DNA from: an uncultured Acetatifactor sp.
GTDB taxonomy: Bacteria > Bacillota > Clostridia > Lachnospirales > Lachnospiraceae
NCBI GenBank assembly: GCA_947629645.1
Contig: CANREV010000004.1
Coordinates: 1 to 64,000 of the forward strand
Direction of reading: 5' to 3'
Length of the DNA stretch: 64,000 nucleotides
The notes below the pieces were generated by a model. It was not told the DNA's origin. It saw only the letters and a program-made list of their open reading frames with translations, and searched no databases. Position 1 is the first letter of the stretch; every line of letters begins with the position of its first letter. The position numbers and the translations under genes are program-made. Positions 1-8,884 of this stretch are shown here, one piece after another.

Positions 1-22
1 ATAAAGAAAAACTGTGTGATTG

Positions 23-53
23 GGAAGAGGTTTTGACCTCTTCCTTTTATTTT
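23..53 (+). terminator. Rho-independent terminator
   Basis: An 8-bp stem (GGAAGAGG at 23-30 and CCTCTTCC at 37-44) is followed by a T-rich tail on the plus strand. It would end a gene lying upstream of the window. Confidence 0.75.
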
Positions 54-217
54 GCCAACTATAATTTTACACTAACTAATGCCAAAGTGAATCTATGGAA
101 GAAATTTAATGAAGTGTGATAGGAATGTGAGCGTGATTGTGGTATTATGTTAGTGGAACAAATTGGTGCTTTGAGAAATGCTAAATGTCAATTAAGAATA
201 GTGATGGAGGAAATAAA

Positions 218-448
218 ATGTTATGTCCTAAATGTGGTAAAGAAATGCAGAGCGGCGCACTTGGGCCAAGTGCGAAAGGGTTGCTGTTTTGGGCAAAAGA
301 TGAGTATTTTCAGAGTAAAACTGCATTTTTCAGAGGCTTTCATAGCGCGGCAAAGCATGGCGCCATGATAATACCTGTCCGTAATGGACATCGCACAAAG
401 GCATGGGCATGTGAAAGCTGTAAATATGTATTGATTAATTGCGATTAA
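218..448 (+). CDS. Small zinc-ribbon protein, DUF6487-like
   Basis: This 76-residue protein starts with the CPKCGK zinc-knuckle motif and ends with a second cysteine pair (ACESC), the layout of the short DUF6487 family, whose role is unknown. The middle has the usual W residue after the first knuckle (LLFWAKDE). I chose the ATG at 218 because GGAGG lies 7 bases upstream; the longer reading from 185 has no such site. The last 11 codons and the bases just after the stop recur almost exactly at 2640-2686, where they close an Rhs fragment. A structural or regulatory zinc-ribbon role is inference. Confidence 0.7.
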   Translation: MLCPKCGKEMQSGALGPSAKGLLFWAKDEYFQSKTAFFRGFHSAAKHGAMIIPVRNGHRTKAWACESCKYVLINCD

Positions 449-972
449 ATTCTGATATATCGAGCTAACATCAACAATTATCCCAACGAAATAATTTGGC
501 AAGCCAATCACACAGCTCATTTAATTCTTTTGTAAAGGAAGAAAAGTGAGCCTGCTTATATTCTGTACGATTGTTGGAATCGGTAATACCGATACAGGCA
601 TAGATCCAGGTTTTGTGGACATCAAGTTTACAGCAATTAAATTTTAAGATTTTGAAAGACAGGTAACTACCTCCGGATATTATAGTTATAAAACTGGCAG
701 TGACTGGTCATCCGGCGAAATCGAGTCGACTTCGGAAGAGGTAAGTTTACGGGCTACTGTTATGCGCCACTCATTGATGCCTTAACGGATGACCGACAGC
801 ATATATGAATTCGAGGTCGCCGCTATATAGCCCCGCCGCTCACCTCCACGTGTTCTGTAGTGTGTCAGTCTTATAGAATAATAATATCAGAAGGAGAATA
901 GATCAGATAGCGAAAGCAGCCAGTGCAGCTGTTTCATGACACATTGGTGTCTTTCGCAGAAAGACGGATTAT
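449..972. other. Gene-poor decayed segment
   Basis: No intact reading frame with a ribosome site is visible. An open stretch around 651-780 reads like degraded coding sequence but has a stop just before it and no start codon. I could not assign a family. The setting, between a small zinc-ribbon gene and Rhs debris, suggests remnants of accessory genes. Confidence 0.4.
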
Positions 973-1053
973 ATGAATGTAAAACAATTAAATCGATTAT
1001 TGATTGCTAGATTCCCTGAATTGGAAAAGGAATATCATGAGGAAATAGTATAG
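973..1053 (+). pseudogene. Short remnant, possibly of an immunity-type gene
   Basis: A 26-codon frame encodes an N-terminus with the pattern RFPELEKEYHEE. This resembles the start of small proteins found beside polymorphic toxins (DUF7674-like), but it stops at once. No strong ribosome site precedes it. I read it as the truncated 5' end of a lost gene. The family suggestion is weak. Confidence 0.3.
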
Positions 1054-1070
1054 ATAAGGAGGTAGCGAAG

Positions 1071-1142
1071 ATGGTAAAACAGGCTTTTGGAGAGAAATAT
1101 TCAAATAGAGTTGAAAGGATATTGAGCTTACTGGTTAATTGA
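1071..1142 (+). other. 23-codon reading frame with strong ribosome site
   Basis: ATG at 1071 follows an AAGGAGG-type site with good spacing, yet the frame closes after 23 codons. It may be the remainder of a truncated gene rather than a functional peptide. No family was recognised. Confidence 0.25.
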
Positions 1143-1197
1143 AAATACGCATAGTTCATATGATATAAATATTTATTAATAATAGGGAGAGGAAGAA

Positions 1198-1599
1198 ATG
1201 GACAAATTAAGTAAAGAGCAGAAGGAAACAATATTGAATTCTTTTGGCAAATTAGTAATTCAAAATGTAAGGGACAGGGCATTGAAGTTATCAATGGGAA
1301 TTGTAAAACAAAGCACAGTTAACCCTGTTAAATTAGAACAATATAGTTGTTTTTCAAGTTTGAATGTGCAGCAGCAGGAAGCCGTTTGTGATTTATTGTC
1401 AGAAACAATTACAAATGTTATATATCTTTTTTTGGAAATGTTTGAAGAAAATAAGGATTGCTTAAGTTTAATAATAAAGGAAGGTGATAAATGTTATAAT
1501 ATGATTGAGATTAGTGAAAAGATGGGAAGTGAAATTGCGTGTTATGAAGATGATGGATGGGTACAAAAATATTCCACAATAGGACGTTTTGTTCTTTAA
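1198..1599 (+). CDS. Hypothetical protein beside Rhs debris, possible immunity protein
   Basis: The gene encodes an intact 133-residue soluble protein, acidic in its C-terminal half, with no signal peptide or membrane segment. The ATG follows GGGAGAGGAAGAA. I recognise no named domain. Its position a few hundred bases upstream of a broken Rhs C-terminus, its size and its low-GC composition compared with the core genes fit the immunity genes of polymorphic toxin loci, but that is inferred from context only. It has no close partner in the window and may be an orphan immunity gene left after toxin decay. Confidence 0.5.
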   Translation: MDKLSKEQKETILNSFGKLVIQNVRDRALKLSMGIVKQSTVNPVKLEQYSCFSSLNVQQQEAVCDLLSETITNVIYLFLEMFEENKDCLSLIIKEGDKCYNMIEISEKMGSEIACYEDDGWVQKYSTIGRFVL

Positions 1600-1770
1600 T
1601 TAAACATAGGTAGGAATATTTTAAGACAAATGAGCGTTTAGTACGTGTTCCTAGTTTTAGGATTGTAACAATTTTGTTCATATGCGTTGCTTATCTTAAA
1701 TACTTATATTACAATAGGTTTATCAGAGGGGTATAGCAGAAAAATTACAAATACTTGGACAAATCCACAG

Positions 1771-1817
1771 AATCGAAGATGTTTTATAGTCTATAGAAGT
1801 TATGAACATCTTCGATT
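1771..1817 (+). repeat. Inverted repeat, 13-bp arms
   Basis: AATCGAAGATGTT (1771-1783) and its exact complement (1805-1817) flank a 21-base loop that itself can pair (TATAG/CTATA). A T-rich stretch follows, so it may be a terminator or the end of a mobile element. The rest of 1600-2148 shows no convincing gene. Confidence 0.45.
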
Positions 1818-2148
1818 TTTGTTATACAGCAGAAAAATAGAGGTAAACAAAGGCATAACGTTTATGATTGTCAGGGGAAATAATATGGGTTACTTGTATA
1901 TTGATAAGCCGACAAAATGGTCTTAAATCATGGTACTTGTATGAATTAACTGAGAAAGTCATTAAAATGCGTCATTCAGTAAAAAATATACTATAACCGA
2001 GATAATGTATAATATGCAAAACCATTTCGGAAGGCTTCAGAACACTTAAAAAGCGGCATTATTATCTTACCTTTATTTTTTGATAGAAGAATCATTTTTA
2101 AGAATACCGTATCACTTGAGGGGGATGGCGGTATTTTATAAAGGAAAA

Positions 2149-2677
2149 CAGGAGTTGATAGCCACCTACCGCTATGATGCCATGAACCGCCTGACCGGTG
2201 AGGACAGAGGCGGCACAGGGGAGAGGTATGCCTATGACCTGTGCGGGAACCGTTTAAGGAAACAGAGTTTCCATGTCCTGTCAGGAGACACTGTAATTGA
2301 CTCCGAGGAAAGCTACTGCTACAATGAAAGTTCAAATGTTTCTGTGACTGCTGACATTAGCCTGTGGGAAAGCCGGATATCCTGCTTTTGCTGTATTTCC
2401 CACAGTATGCCTTATGTTGCTGGTGCTAACTTAACGATATTGCGGACTGAACCTGTACGCATACTGTGCGAATAACCCAGTGGTGTATTATGACCCGAGC
2501 GGGCATGGATGTGAGGAACAGGAGCAAAATATACCACTTGAAACACAGGGAAAACAAGTTGCTATCGAGGGTGGAACACAAGATATTTATAGAGCTGTCT
2601 CTCCAGAAGAATATGATGATATTTTTGCTACTGGAGGATTTGAAAGCTGTAAATATGTATTGATAAATTGCAACTAA
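2149..2677 (+). pseudogene. Rhs/YD-repeat protein remnant with truncated toxin tail
   Basis: From 2149 to about 2325 the frame carries YD-repeat sequence (TYRYDAMNRLTGED, ERYAYDLCGNRL). About 100 bases of unrelated sequence then interrupt it. In another frame, from 2444, comes the classic Rhs core end (NLYAYCANNPVVYYDPSGHG) and the beginning of a variable toxin tip (YRAVSPEEYDDIFATGGF), which resembles the entry of ADP-ribosyltransferase-like tips. The tip is cut short and joined to a tail nearly identical to that of the zinc-ribbon protein ending at 448. The N-terminal shell and secretion parts are absent. This is a dead, recombined toxin gene. Confidence 0.75.
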
Positions 2678-2729
2678 ATTCTGATGATTCTACAAAAAGG
2701 CAGATCACAATCTGTTGAATTTTTTTACG

Positions 2730-2879
2730 ATGCTGGGATTTGACGCTGAGGCAGAGTGCACGGTTCGTGGAAATGAGCTGGCTTATACTGTGGAGAATGC
2801 GGAAAGAAAAATAATCGTTGTGATTACGGCAGGAACCGGGGAGAATTTTTACGATACCTTGAAGCGGTATATGAGATAA
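2730..2879 (+). pseudogene. Short coding remnant
   Basis: A 49-codon frame without a ribosome site reads like the C-terminal part of a small globular protein (ends TGENFYDTLKRYMR). I recognise no family. It lies in the debris field after the Rhs fragment. Confidence 0.3.
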
Positions 2880-3054
2880 CAGATTGTCGGGAAATTGAGA
2901 AAGAGCAGGAAGGAAAAGAAATATATGGTGGAAGAGGTATCGGGTGATTATTCCCGGTTAAGTAAAACGGATGCCGAGTGGTATGACTTGTCTGAAGACG
3001 GCATTCGTTCTGTTTTATAGTAGTTTTCTTTATACATAACGAGAGTAGGGATTT

Positions 3055-3264
3055 ATCGGGAAAACAGTCACGCCTGTATCCAAAGACACGGAAGAAAAAG
3101 CGGTCGAAAAAGCCATAACTGTCTTTCCCGATGCGATACCACCGGAAGCCGTACAATCGCCATATTTTCCCCTGCTGATTTTCCAGAATTGGAAATCAGG
3201 CTGCACCGACATCAGTATTAAAGACGGCACAGGTATAAAATTGACCCGGCTGCGACCTGTATGA
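3055..3264 (+). pseudogene. C-terminal remnant of an unknown protein
   Basis: A frame of 69 codons without a start codon ends at a TGA at 3262-3264. Its composition is protein-like (KDTEEKAVEKAITVFPDAIP) and it ends just before the converging sirtuin gene. The family is not recognised. It closes the decayed accessory region. Confidence 0.35.
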
Positions 3265-3317
3265 TAATGCCGCAGACTGTCCGCAGATCCGACTTTGCGG
3301 TAATACGCCGGAGCATA

Positions 3318-4046
3318 TCAGATTTGGGAAAACACCTCTCCGATGGGCGCCTGGATCAACAGATCTGCATGGCTGTCTCTGGGAGTGGCAGACTTGTTGA
3401 TAACGACCAGTTTTTCTCCCTGAAAATAATCGATGAGTCCTGCAGCCGGATACACAGCAAGGGAAGTACCGCCTATGATCAGTACTTGGGCTTTATGAAT
3501 AAAATGTACCGCGGAATTGATGGTCTTCTGATCAAGGCCCTCCTCATACAGTACCACATCAGGTTTGATAGGTCCGCCGCATTTTTTACATTTCGGAATG
3601 CCGGTTGATTCCTGAATATATTTAACGTCATGGAATTCACCGCAGCGTTCGCAATAATTGCGTAGTACAGAGCCGTGCAGCTCCAGGACCGTTTTGCTTC
3701 CGGCGGCCTGGTGTAGTCCATCGATATTTTGGGTAATGACCGCGCGTAGTTTCCCGCGTTGTTCTAATTCGGCCAGTTTCAAATGCGCGGCGTTAGGCCT
3801 GGCATCCAGAAAAAGCATTTTATTGCGGTAAAAGCGGAAGAATTCTTCTTTGTAATGCTGATAGAAAGTATGGCTTAAGATGGTTTCAGGCGGATAATCA
3901 TATTGCTGATGATATAATCCGTCAACACTTCTGAAATCAGGGATACCGCTTTCCGTAGAAACGCCCGCGCCGCCAAAAAATACAATATTATCGTAAGTAT
4001 CAATGATCTGTTTCAGTTCATGAATCGCGTCCTGTGTCTCCTGCAT
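3318..4046 (-). CDS. cobB: NAD-dependent protein deacylase (sirtuin)
   Basis: This 242-residue Sir2-family enzyme removes acyl groups from lysines using NAD+. Visible motifs are the NAD-binding GAGVSTESGIPDFR near residues 26-39, TQNIDGLH at 105-112, catalytic His124, a four-cysteine zinc site (Cys132, 135, 153, 156) and GTSLAVYPAAGL near the C-terminus. Its length is normal for a bacterial single-domain sirtuin. I start at the ATG at 4046, preceded by AAAGGA; an in-frame ATG at 4073 lacks a ribosome site. It stands alone, diverging from the gene at 4251. Confidence 0.92.
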   Translation of the reverse strand: MQETQDAIHELKQIIDTYDNIVFFGGAGVSTESGIPDFRSVDGLYHQQYDYPPETILSHTFYQHYKEEFFRFYRNKMLFLDARPNAAHLKLAELEQRGKLRAVITQNIDGLHQAAGSKTVLELHGSVLRNYCERCGEFHDVKYIQESTGIPKCKKCGGPIKPDVVLYEEGLDQKTINSAVHFIHKAQVLIIGGTSLAVYPAAGLIDYFQGEKLVVINKSATPRDSHADLLIQAPIGEVFSQI

Positions 4047-4156
4047 ATGATTCCTTTCCGAGAGTTCCCTCATTGTTTTCTTTTAGTATAACATAACCTT
4101 AGATAAATTTTCATTACTTTATTATAAATTCTTAAGAAACGGCTGCGCTGCGTCTC

Positions 4157-4186
4157 TTGAGTGCAACATGCGGTATATGGTATAAT
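4157..4186 (+). promoter_or_regulatory. Promoter with extended -10, recurring element
   Basis: TTGAGT at 4157 and TATAAT at 4181 are spaced by 18 bp, with TGG before the -10 box giving an extended -10. The downstream bases (GACCTTATTC, then GGCCGAATGGCC) are shared with the tandem copies at 38600-38782 and partly with 6697. Confidence 0.7.
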
Positions 4187-4250
4187 GACCTTATTCAAGG
4201 CAGGTAGTGGCCGAATGGCCGCAAAAGGAAAACAGGAAAAATAGATTGGT

Positions 4251-5102
4251 ATGTGTATGAAGAAAGATAAGGACAGCCTGATACCCTTGGGAAAAAAGAA
4301 ACGCGTGATCTATCTGAACAGACGCGGACCGGAGGGAAGGCGGATATCTGCGGGAACGGTTTTCTGGGGAACATTGGGAATCTTGTTTCTGCTCTATTTT
4401 TTGTATCAACTTGTTTTTGTCGCTACAGGTACTTATTTTTACATGATCTGGGGCGTGGCCGCCCTGGGCTGCGGGGCGTTTTCCGTGTTTTTGGCGCACA
4501 GGACATGGGTGGAGAGAATACCTGAATGTTTCAGAATTTTGGCTCGGGTAGTGTTTGGGATGTGCACGGTATTGTTTCTGGCGGTGGAAGGTCTGATCCT
4601 GGGGCAGTTTGGCGCAAAGCCGGAGCCGGGGGCGCAGGTCTGCATTATTCTGGGGGCGCAGATGCAGGAATCGGGCCCCAGTGATGTGCTGCGAAGAAGG
4701 CTGGACAAAGCAATGGAATATCTGCGGGAAAATCCTGATACGATCGTTATTGTATCCGGCGGAAAGGGCAGTAATGAACCGGTCAGCGAAGCTGCGGGTA
4801 TGCGGGATTATCTGGTTGCGGAAGGGTTTGATCCTGAAAGAATTCTGACAGAGGATGCCTCGTCCAACACATGGGAGAATCTGAGTTACAGTGGGAAACT
4901 GATTGACAAGGACAGAGACAGCGTGGTCATTGTGACAAATAACTTTCATGTGTTTCGGGCGGTATCCATCGCTAAAAAGCAGGGCTATAAAGCGGTTTGC
5001 GGGTTGGCGGCGAGCACCCATCCCTCCAGTCTGTTAAATAATATGGTCAGGGAATTTTTCGGGGTGCTGAAAGATTTCTTTGCAGGAAATATTTCATTAT
5101 AA
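4251..5102 (+). CDS. YdcF-family (DUF218) membrane protein
   Basis: The 283-residue protein has a basic cytoplasmic N-terminus, three or four hydrophobic segments between about residues 35 and 115, and a C-terminal DUF218 domain with IILGAQ, SGGKGSNEPVSEAAGMRDYL and NNFHVFRA motifs. DUF218 proteins (YdcF, SanA, ElyC) affect envelope integrity; the exact reaction is not established. The start is uncertain: neither ATG 4251 nor 4257 has a strong ribosome site. The promoter-bearing repeat at 4157 drives it. It stands alone and is followed by the DUF951 gene. Confidence 0.8.
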   Translation: MCMKKDKDSLIPLGKKKRVIYLNRRGPEGRRISAGTVFWGTLGILFLLYFLYQLVFVATGTYFYMIWGVAALGCGAFSVFLAHRTWVERIPECFRILARVVFGMCTVLFLAVEGLILGQFGAKPEPGAQVCIILGAQMQESGPSDVLRRRLDKAMEYLRENPDTIVIVSGGKGSNEPVSEAAGMRDYLVAEGFDPERILTEDASSNTWENLSYSGKLIDKDRDSVVIVTNNFHVFRAVSIAKKQGYKAVCGLAASTHPSSLLNNMVREFFGVLKDFFAGNISL

Positions 5103-5216
5103 CAGATGATCTTTTTGCGGTTCGCAGGCATTGAGACAGGCATCAGGGGAATACCTTTAAGATGAGCTGCGAAGTAAGGATTGCGGAGAATGAAAAAAGA
5201 AGAGGAGAGGTTTTAG

Positions 5217-5390
5217 ATGGAGATCAATGTTGGGGATACTATAAAATTAAAAAAGCAGCATCCCTGTGGAAGCAAGGAATGGGAAGTTTTGAGAGTGGGG
5301 GCGGATTTCAGGATCAAATGCAGAGGCTGCGGGCACCAGATCATGATCGCGAGAAAACTTCTGGAGAAGAATATTAAGGAAATTTTATGA
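5217..5390 (+). CDS. DUF951 protein
   Basis: A 57-residue protein starting at ATG 5217 behind a GGAGAGG site. It carries the family hallmarks VGDTIKLKKQHPCGSKEWEVLR and a second knuckle CRGCGHQ, three cysteines in all. Its size is typical of DUF951, a family widely found in Firmicutes close to rpsF. The function is unknown; a nucleic-acid-binding role is only suggested by its small basic fold. An overlapping longer frame from 5162 is a shadow. Confidence 0.88.
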   Translation: MEINVGDTIKLKKQHPCGSKEWEVLRVGADFRIKCRGCGHQIMIARKLLEKNIKEIL

Positions 5391-5422
5391 TATCTGATTT
5401 TAGATATTTAAGTAAAAAATAC

Positions 5423-5451
5423 TTGAAAAGAGAAGCGTTTTGTGGTATCAT
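5423..5451 (+). promoter_or_regulatory. rpsF promoter
   Basis: TTGAAA (5423-5428), a 17-bp spacer and TATCAT (5446-5451) precede the rpsF-ssb-rpsR operon. Confidence 0.7.
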
Positions 5452-5474
5452 ACTTTTCCGTGATGAATATTATT

Positions 5475-5512
5475 CCTTGCTCGCATTTGGTGCGGGCCAG
5501 AGACCAAAAGGA
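5475..5512 (+). promoter_or_regulatory. Putative S6:S18 autoregulatory leader hairpin
   Basis: GCTCGCA (5479-5485) pairs fully, with one G-U, with TGCGGGC (5491-5497) directly upstream of the rpsF ribosome site. Position and base composition fit the known rpsF leader element bound by the S6:S18 complex. I did not compare it with the consensus model. Confidence 0.5.
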
Positions 5513-5522
5513 GGTAACAAGC

Positions 5523-5813
5523 ATGAACAAGTATGAATTAGCCGTTGTTGTTAGCGCTAAGATCGAAGATGAAGAGAGAGCTGCCGTTGTAGATAAGTGC
5601 AAGGCTCTTATCGAGAGATTCGGCGGTACCATCACAGAAGTGGACGATTGGGGCAAGAAGAGACTTGCTTATGAAGTTCAGAAGATGAAAGAAGCTTTCT
5701 ACTATTTCATCAGGTTTGATGCTGAGAGCACTGTGCCTGCGGAGATTGAGAGCCGTGTCCGCATTATGGACAATGTGATCAGATACTTAGTCGTTAAACA
5801 GGACGAGGCTTAA
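5523..5813 (+). CDS. rpsF: Ribosomal protein S6
   Basis: The 96-residue small-subunit protein S6 binds S18 at the platform of the 30S subunit. The MNKYELAVVVSAKIEDEER start and the WGKKRLAYEVQKMKEAFYYF core are diagnostic. The ATG at 5523 follows AGGAGG; the frame extends upstream to 5442 but that part is leader. It is the first gene of the conserved rpsF-ssb-rpsR operon, with 20 bp to ssb. S6 probably autoregulates through the leader hairpin. Confidence 0.97.
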   Translation: MNKYELAVVVSAKIEDEERAAVVDKCKALIERFGGTITEVDDWGKKRLAYEVQKMKEAFYYFIRFDAESTVPAEIESRVRIMDNVIRYLVVKQDEA

Positions 5814-5833
5814 TAGAAAGCGAGAAAAGTAAA

Positions 5834-6295
5834 ATGAATAAAGTAATTCTTATGGGACGTTTGACCAGAGACCCTGAAGTGAGATATTCTCAGGGCGCAA
5901 GCCAGACCGCAGTAGCACGATTTTCCGTAGCAGTGGACAGGAGATTTAAGCGTGAGGGCGAACCTGATGCCGATTTCTTTAACTGCACTTCTTTTGGCAG
6001 ACAAGCCGAGTTCGTTGAGAGATATCTCCATAAAGGAGTAAAGGTAGTCCTCAGCGGCAGGGTTCAGAATGACAATTATACCAACAAGGACGGACAGATG
6101 GTATACAGCGTCCGGATTATGGTGGATGAGATTGAGTTTGCCGAGAGTAAAAACGCATCTGCCGGAAATGACGGGGGCTACAATAATAATGGCGGGGGCT
6201 TTGCAGGCGCAGGCAGCGCACCGGCAGCATCCGGAGCGGGGGATGGCTTTATGAATATTCCCGATGGCATTGATGAAGAATTACCGTTTAACTAA
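5834..6295 (+). CDS. ssb: Single-stranded DNA-binding protein
   Basis: A 153-residue SSB. The OB fold occupies about residues 1-105 (MNKVILMGRLTRDPEVRY, FFNCTSFGRQAEF). It is followed by a glycine/asparagine-rich flexible linker and the acidic tip DEELPFN that recruits replication and repair proteins. It lies between rpsF and rpsR, the usual Firmicutes arrangement that couples SSB to ribosomal protein synthesis. Confidence 0.97.
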   Translation: MNKVILMGRLTRDPEVRYSQGASQTAVARFSVAVDRRFKREGEPDADFFNCTSFGRQAEFVERYLHKGVKVVLSGRVQNDNYTNKDGQMVYSVRIMVDEIEFAESKNASAGNDGGYNNNGGGFAGAGSAPAASGAGDGFMNIPDGIDEELPFN

Positions 6296-6324
6296 GTTGA
6301 GTTTGTAAGATAGGAGGCATTGAT

Positions 6325-6588
6325 ATGGCTTACAATAAAGCAGAGAAATCCGATTCTCCCATGAGGAAAAAAGGCGGAGTCCGCAGAAGAAAGAAAGTCT
6401 GTGTATTTTGCGGCAAGGATAATGTGATTGATTACAAGGATACCAATAAACTGAAAAGATATGTATCTGAGAGAGGCAAGATCCTTCCCCGCCGTATCAC
6501 AGGAAATTGTGCTAAGCATCAAAGAGCGCTGACCGTAGCTATCAAGAGGGCGCGTCATATTGCATTGATGCCTTACGTTCAGGACTAA
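6325..6588 (+). CDS. rpsR: Ribosomal protein S18
   Basis: An 87-residue S18 with a basic, lysine-rich N-terminus, a KVCVFCGKD pair of cysteines (zinc-type S18) and the conserved [20 protein letters not shown] segment. It pairs with S6 on the 30S platform. AGGAGG precedes the ATG. It is the last gene of the operon; a strong terminator follows. Confidence 0.97.
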   Translation: MAYNKAEKSDSPMRKKGGVRRRKKVCVFCGKDNVIDYKDTNKLKRYVSERGKILPRRITGNCAKHQRALTVAIKRARHIALMPYVQD

Positions 6589-6605
6589 TTGAGATTTTAT
6601 AGGAA

Positions 6606-6632
6606 AGCTCCGGCTTCTGCCGGAGCTTTTTT
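6606..6632 (+). terminator. Terminator of rpsF-ssb-rpsR
   Basis: AGCTCCGGC (6606-6614) and GCCGGAGCT (6619-6627) form a 9-bp GC-rich stem with a four-base loop and a run of six T. Confidence 0.92.
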
Positions 6633-6696
6633 GGCTATTTTCAACAGAACATTCCACACTTCGACAAATTAAATTGTAGCATAGTGTGTAGGAATA

Positions 6697-6740
6697 TGGT
6701 ATAATGAATCTTATTCGGAGCAGGGGATGGTAAATGGCTT
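6697..6740 (+). promoter_or_regulatory. gdpP promoter, recurring extended -10 element
   Basis: TATGGTATAAT with following bases ATGAATCTTATTCGGAG matches the element at 4171 and 38599 over about 22 positions. TGG before TATAAT is an extended -10. The -35 box is weak. Confidence 0.6.
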
Positions 6741-6809
6741 TTGGGCCGTGAAAGCGAAGTATGATTTCTTTGAGTAACATATCTTAGAGCCTGCTGTGAG
6801 GTATACTGT

Positions 6810-8861
6810 ATGAAGAAAAGGATCAGGCTGAAAGGCCGCATTAGAACGTATATACAGTTTTGTATTTACCTTGGCCTGTTAATGCTTGCCGTGGATGCGG
6901 CAATGTTTTTGATCGATCTGCGGGCGGGTGCGCTGCTGGCAGGTTTCAGCGTACTTTATTTTACGATTACTTTGTCCCACTATTTTTATAATAAACCCAT
7001 CATCATGAATGAACTGATCAGTTTTGCCACGGAGTATGGGCAGATACAGCGAAAGCTTTTGCGGGAGCTGGATTTGCCTTATGCGCTTCTGGATGATGGC
7101 GGGAAAGTGATTTGGACAAACATTGCATTTGAGACTTTGGTGCATCAGCCGAAAGGTTATAAAAAATCGATTACATCGCTGTTTCCTACCTTTACCAGAG
7201 ACAGGCTGCCAGACGACACGGGAGTGGACGAGGCACAGTATGAGTTGGAGTATGAGGGAAACGAGTATATAGCCAAGTTCAAAAAGATTCCTTTGAAGGA
7301 AATGGCAGAACATAGCGATATGATCGATGCCACAGATTATGACGGCTATCTTATCGCGCTTTATCTGTACGATGAGACGGCGCTTCATATTGCTTTACAG
7401 GAGATCGATGACCAGAGCCTTGCAGTGGGAATGATTTATCTGGATAATTACGATGAAGCGCTGGAGAGTGTGGAGGAAGTGCGCCGTTCTCTGCTGATCG
7501 CATTGATTGATCGTAAGGTAAACAAATACATTTCTGCTTTAGACGGCATCAGTAAGAAGCTGGAGAAGGATAAATATCTGGTGATCCTCAGAAAGCAGGC
7601 CATTGCGAGGCTTCAGGAGGCGCGTTTTGACCTGCTGGAGGAAGTAAAGACGGTCAATATCGGTAACGAAATGGCGGTAACAATCAGTATCGGCGTGGGA
7701 CTGGACGGTCTGACATACGCCCAGAATTATGAGTTCGCCCGAAACGCTATTGACCTTGCGCTGGGACGCGGCGGAGACCAGGCGGTCATCAAAACGCCGG
7801 AAAGCATCACCTACTACGGCGGCAAGAGTCAGCAGGTGGAAAAGAATACCCGTGTAAAGGCGCGGGTGAAGGCGCATGCGCTCAGAGAGATTATCACCAG
7901 CAAAGATACGGTGCTCGTCATGGGACACCGCATGCCGGACGCAGACAGCTTCGGCGCGGTGGTGGGTATTTATCGGATTGCACAGACCCTGGGGCGCAAG
8001 GTTCATATTGTATTGAATGAAGTAACTCCGGCCATCCAGCCTATGGTAGCGTTATTCAGGAACAATCCGGAATATGAGGAGGATATGATCATCGGGAACC
8101 AGCAGGCGATCGAGGCGGCTGGCAGCAACGTGGTTCTGGTGGTAGTAGATGTGAATAAACCGACATTGACAGAATGTCCGGATCTGCTCCGGTTTTGTAA
8201 ATCTGTGGTGGTTCTGGATCATCACAGGCAGGGTACAGAGACTATTGAGAATGCCACATTGTCCTATGTGGAGCCCTATGCTTCTTCTGCCTGTGAAATG
8301 GTTTCGGAGATCCTGCAGTACACCTACGATAATATTAAAATTCATCCGGAAGAAGCGGATTGCCTGTATTCCGGCATCATGATCGATACGAATAATTTTA
8401 TGACCAAAACGGGAGTGCGTACCTTTGAAGCCGCGGCGTTTCTGCGCCGCAACGGTGCGAATGTAACCCGTGTCCGCAAGCTGTTCCGTGAAGATGCGCT
8501 GGAATACAAAGCGCGGGCTGATGCGGTCAGTCAGGCTGAAATTTATAAACAAAGTTTCGCTATTTCCATCTGTTCTGCAGAAGATCTGCCCAGTCCCACC
8601 GTAATTGGCGCGCAGGCGGCGAACGAACTGTTGAATATTAAGGGCATCAAGGCAAGTTTCGTCCTGACTGATTATCAGGGAAAGATTTATGTCAGCGCCC
8701 GTTCTATTGATGAGGTGAATGTGCAGATCATTATGGAGCGCATGGGAGGCGGCGGACATATGAATACTGCCGCATGTCAGATGGAAGGCGTGGGTATTAT
8801 TGAAGCGATCGGAGTGTTAAAACGGACGATTGACAGTATGTTGGAGAATAACGAAATATAG
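6810..8861 (+). CDS. gdpP: Cyclic-di-AMP phosphodiesterase GdpP
   Basis: A 683-residue membrane enzyme that linearises c-di-AMP. Two N-terminal transmembrane segments (about residues 13-60) are followed by a degenerate PAS domain, a modified GGDEF domain, and DHH/DHHA1 catalytic domains. Catalytic motifs visible are MGHRMPDADSFGA, VLDHHRQG and the terminal GGGGHMNTAA. Its length is slightly above Bacillus GdpP (about 659). The gene is followed by rplI and dnaB, the standard Firmicutes order, so the three probably share transcripts. GAGG lies eight bases before the ATG. Confidence 0.95.
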   Translation: MKKRIRLKGRIRTYIQFCIYLGLLMLAVDAAMFLIDLRAGALLAGFSVLYFTITLSHYFYNKPIIMNELISFATEYGQIQRKLLRELDLPYALLDDGGKVIWTNIAFETLVHQPKGYKKSITSLFPTFTRDRLPDDTGVDEAQYELEYEGNEYIAKFKKIPLKEMAEHSDMIDATDYDGYLIALYLYDETALHIALQEIDDQSLAVGMIYLDNYDEALESVEEVRRSLLIALIDRKVNKYISALDGISKKLEKDKYLVILRKQAIARLQEARFDLLEEVKTVNIGNEMAVTISIGVGLDGLTYAQNYEFARNAIDLALGRGGDQAVIKTPESITYYGGKSQQVEKNTRVKARVKAHALREIITSKDTVLVMGHRMPDADSFGAVVGIYRIAQTLGRKVHIVLNEVTPAIQPMVALFRNNPEYEEDMIIGNQQAIEAAGSNVVLVVVDVNKPTLTECPDLLRFCKSVVVLDHHRQGTETIENATLSYVEPYASSACEMVSEILQYTYDNIKIHPEEADCLYSGIMIDTNNFMTKTGVRTFEAAAFLRRNGANVTRVRKLFREDALEYKARADAVSQAEIYKQSFAISICSAEDLPSPTVIGAQAANELLNIKGIKASFVLTDYQGKIYVSARSIDEVNVQIIMERMGGGGHMNTAACQMEGVGIIEAIGVLKRTIDSMLENNEI

Positions 8862-8884
8862 AAATAGGGAAAGGATCTGATCGG

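Noticed and set aside
2330-2430. Insertion sequence inside the Rhs fragment
   Set aside because: About 100 bases of foreign sequence interrupt the Rhs frame, but I found no terminal repeats, target duplication or transposase motif to support an IS call.
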